A DNA stretch of 6,545 bases from Cypionkella sp. (GTDB taxonomy: Bacteria > Pseudomonadota > Alphaproteobacteria > Rhodobacterales > Rhodobacteraceae), in NCBI GenBank assembly GCA_018063485.1, contig JAGPBG010000135.1:1-6545 (forward strand). The letters are read 5' to 3'. The notes under the pieces were generated by a model. It did no database searches. It was not told the origin of the DNA and saw only the letters and a program-made list of their open reading frames with translations. Of this stretch, positions 6,037 through 6,545 are shown piece by piece. Positions within the stretch are counted from its first letter, which is position 1. Each line of letters starts with the position of its first letter. Made by a program: the position numbers and the translations under genes.

Positions 6037-6545
6037 CAGGGTTTGGGCGGTGGCGGCGGGGTCATGGCGAAGACTTTCGCCAGATCGGTTTCGGCTGCGG
6101 CTTTCCAGCCATCCTGCCCGGCCGTCCAGACCTGGCTATCGCGCCCAACCGCGCCGTTCGAGATCATCGCGGCCAACTCCGCATCAGAAAACGGCCCCTT
6201 GGTGGCGCCGTTTTCAGCCAGATGCCAGACCCTGCCTGCCGTAGGGGGGGGCGGTGGCGCAGCGGCACCGGTGGAGCCCCAAGGCCCCATGTTCTGCGCC
6301 ATGTTCATGCCCATTCCGGCCCCCATGCCCGCGCCCATTGCAGCGCCCATGGCCGATCCCGGCACCGTCATGCCCTCGGCGGCATTGAACTGCATGTATT
6401 TGTTCAGATCGCCCGCAATCCCGACTGAAGTGCGCTTGTCCAGCACCTTTTCCACTTCTTCGGGCAGGCTGACGTTTTCGATATAAAACTCGGGCAGCAC
6501 CAGACCGTAATCGGCAATCCTGGGCGCAATCGTGGTGTTCACCAG
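6036..6545 (-). CDS. SPFH-domain protein (YdjI/virion-core-like) with C-terminal GYF_2 domain, C-terminal part
   Basis: The gene enters from the right edge; 169 codons and the stop are visible. The GTG at 6542 is internal, since the SPFH similarity is already under way there. Counting from the edge, residues 1-55 are the end of an SPFH (stomatin/prohibitin) domain: IADYGLVLPEFYIENVSLP (10-28) and GIAGDLNKYMQF (42-53). Next come a Met/Gly/Ala-rich linker (63-86) and a proline run (97-101). A GYF_2-like (DUF4339) domain follows at about 105-150, with Trp107, GPF (117-119), EL (123-124), VW (139-140) and Trp147. The tail TPPPPPKP (162-169) ends the protein. SPFH proteins form oligomeric membrane-associated scaffolds; GYF-type domains are adaptors that can bind proline-rich peptides. 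The downstream zinc-ribbon gene overlaps by one base, so the two products likely work together. In Bacillus YdjI the C-terminus carries a zinc ribbon instead; here the ribbons are in the partner protein. Confidence 0.87.
   Translation of the reverse strand: MVNTTIAPRIADYGLVLPEFYIENVSLPEEVEKVLDKRTSVGIAGDLNKYMQFNAAEGMTVPGSAMGAAMGAGMGAGMGMNMAQNMGPWGSTGAAAPPPPPTAGRVWHLAENGATKGPFSDAELAAMISNGAVGRDSQVWTAGQDGWKAAAETDLAKVFAMTPPPPPKP
6244..6251 (-). repeat. Eight-base G/C homopolymer within the SPFH-GYF gene
   Basis: Eight consecutive G on the plus strand (C on the coding strand) encode part of the proline run just before the GYF_2-like domain. A one-base slip would frameshift the domain and the tail. 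It may also be a sequencing-error site, but here the frame is intact on both sides. Confidence 0.7.
6288..6359 (-). repeat. Low-complexity Met/Gly/Ala linker coding repeat
   Basis: About 24 codons encode a degenerate AMGAxMGAGMG-type repeat (residues 63-86 counted from the right edge) between the SPFH and GYF_2-like domains. On the DNA it appears as imperfect units around GCCCAT. Repeat number could vary between strains. The Met content is unusually high for a linker; a flexible or membrane-skimming segment is possible, but this is inference. Confidence 0.6.

Noticed and set aside
6036..6542. GTG at 6542 as the true start of the right-edge gene
   Set aside because: The frame continues to the window edge and the protein begins in the middle of an SPFH domain, so the real start lies outside.

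Overview
The window looks like chromosomal DNA of an alphaproteobacterium, most likely a Rhodobacterales member (Rhodobacter/Roseobacter group). The grounds are high G+C, alphaproteobacterial-looking Dtd, PfkB-type kinase and PurC proteins, and an SPFH plus zinc-ribbon gene pair of a type known from that group. This is an impression from protein sequence, not a database result. No tRNA, rRNA, CRISPR array, insertion sequence or phage gene was seen.

Left part (1-2175, all minus strand): a purC - sugar kinase - dtd gene row, read from right to left. purC encodes SAICAR synthase of the long, yeast ADE1-like form. A 60-nt gap separates it from a PfkB-family sugar kinase, probably a fructokinase. 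The kinase stop overlaps the GTG start of dtd (D-aminoacyl-tRNA deacylase) by four bases, and dtd runs off the left edge. The leader before the kinase can fold so that its strong Shine-Dalgarno is paired. A candidate sigma-70 promoter for purC (TTGACT, 17-nt spacer, GATAGC) lies in the 155-nt divergent gap at 2176-2330.

Middle (2331-4895, plus strand): one 854-residue gene, divergent from purC. It has a signal peptide, a Sel1/TPR superhelix and a C-terminal CHAT (caspase-like) protease domain with a visible His698/Cys743 dyad. It is the most interesting protein here: a caspase-clan peptidase that appears to be exported, with no known substrate.

Right part (4900-6545, minus strand): two translationally coupled genes (TGATG overlap). 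The upstream one is cut by the right edge. It is the C-terminal part of an SPFH (stomatin/prohibitin-like, YdjI-type) protein with a Met/Gly-rich linker, a polyproline run, a GYF_2-like domain and a second polyproline tail. The downstream one is a protein with two four-cysteine zinc ribbons and one C-terminal membrane helix. They probably form a membrane-associated scaffold like the B. subtilis YdjG/YdjI pair. They converge on the CHAT gene with only four bases between stop codons.

Purine synthesis, sugar phosphorylation and tRNA proofreading are unrelated housekeeping tasks sharing a gene row. The CHAT gene and the SPFH/zinc-ribbon pair could together concern the cell envelope, but their convergent arrangement alone does not prove a functional link.
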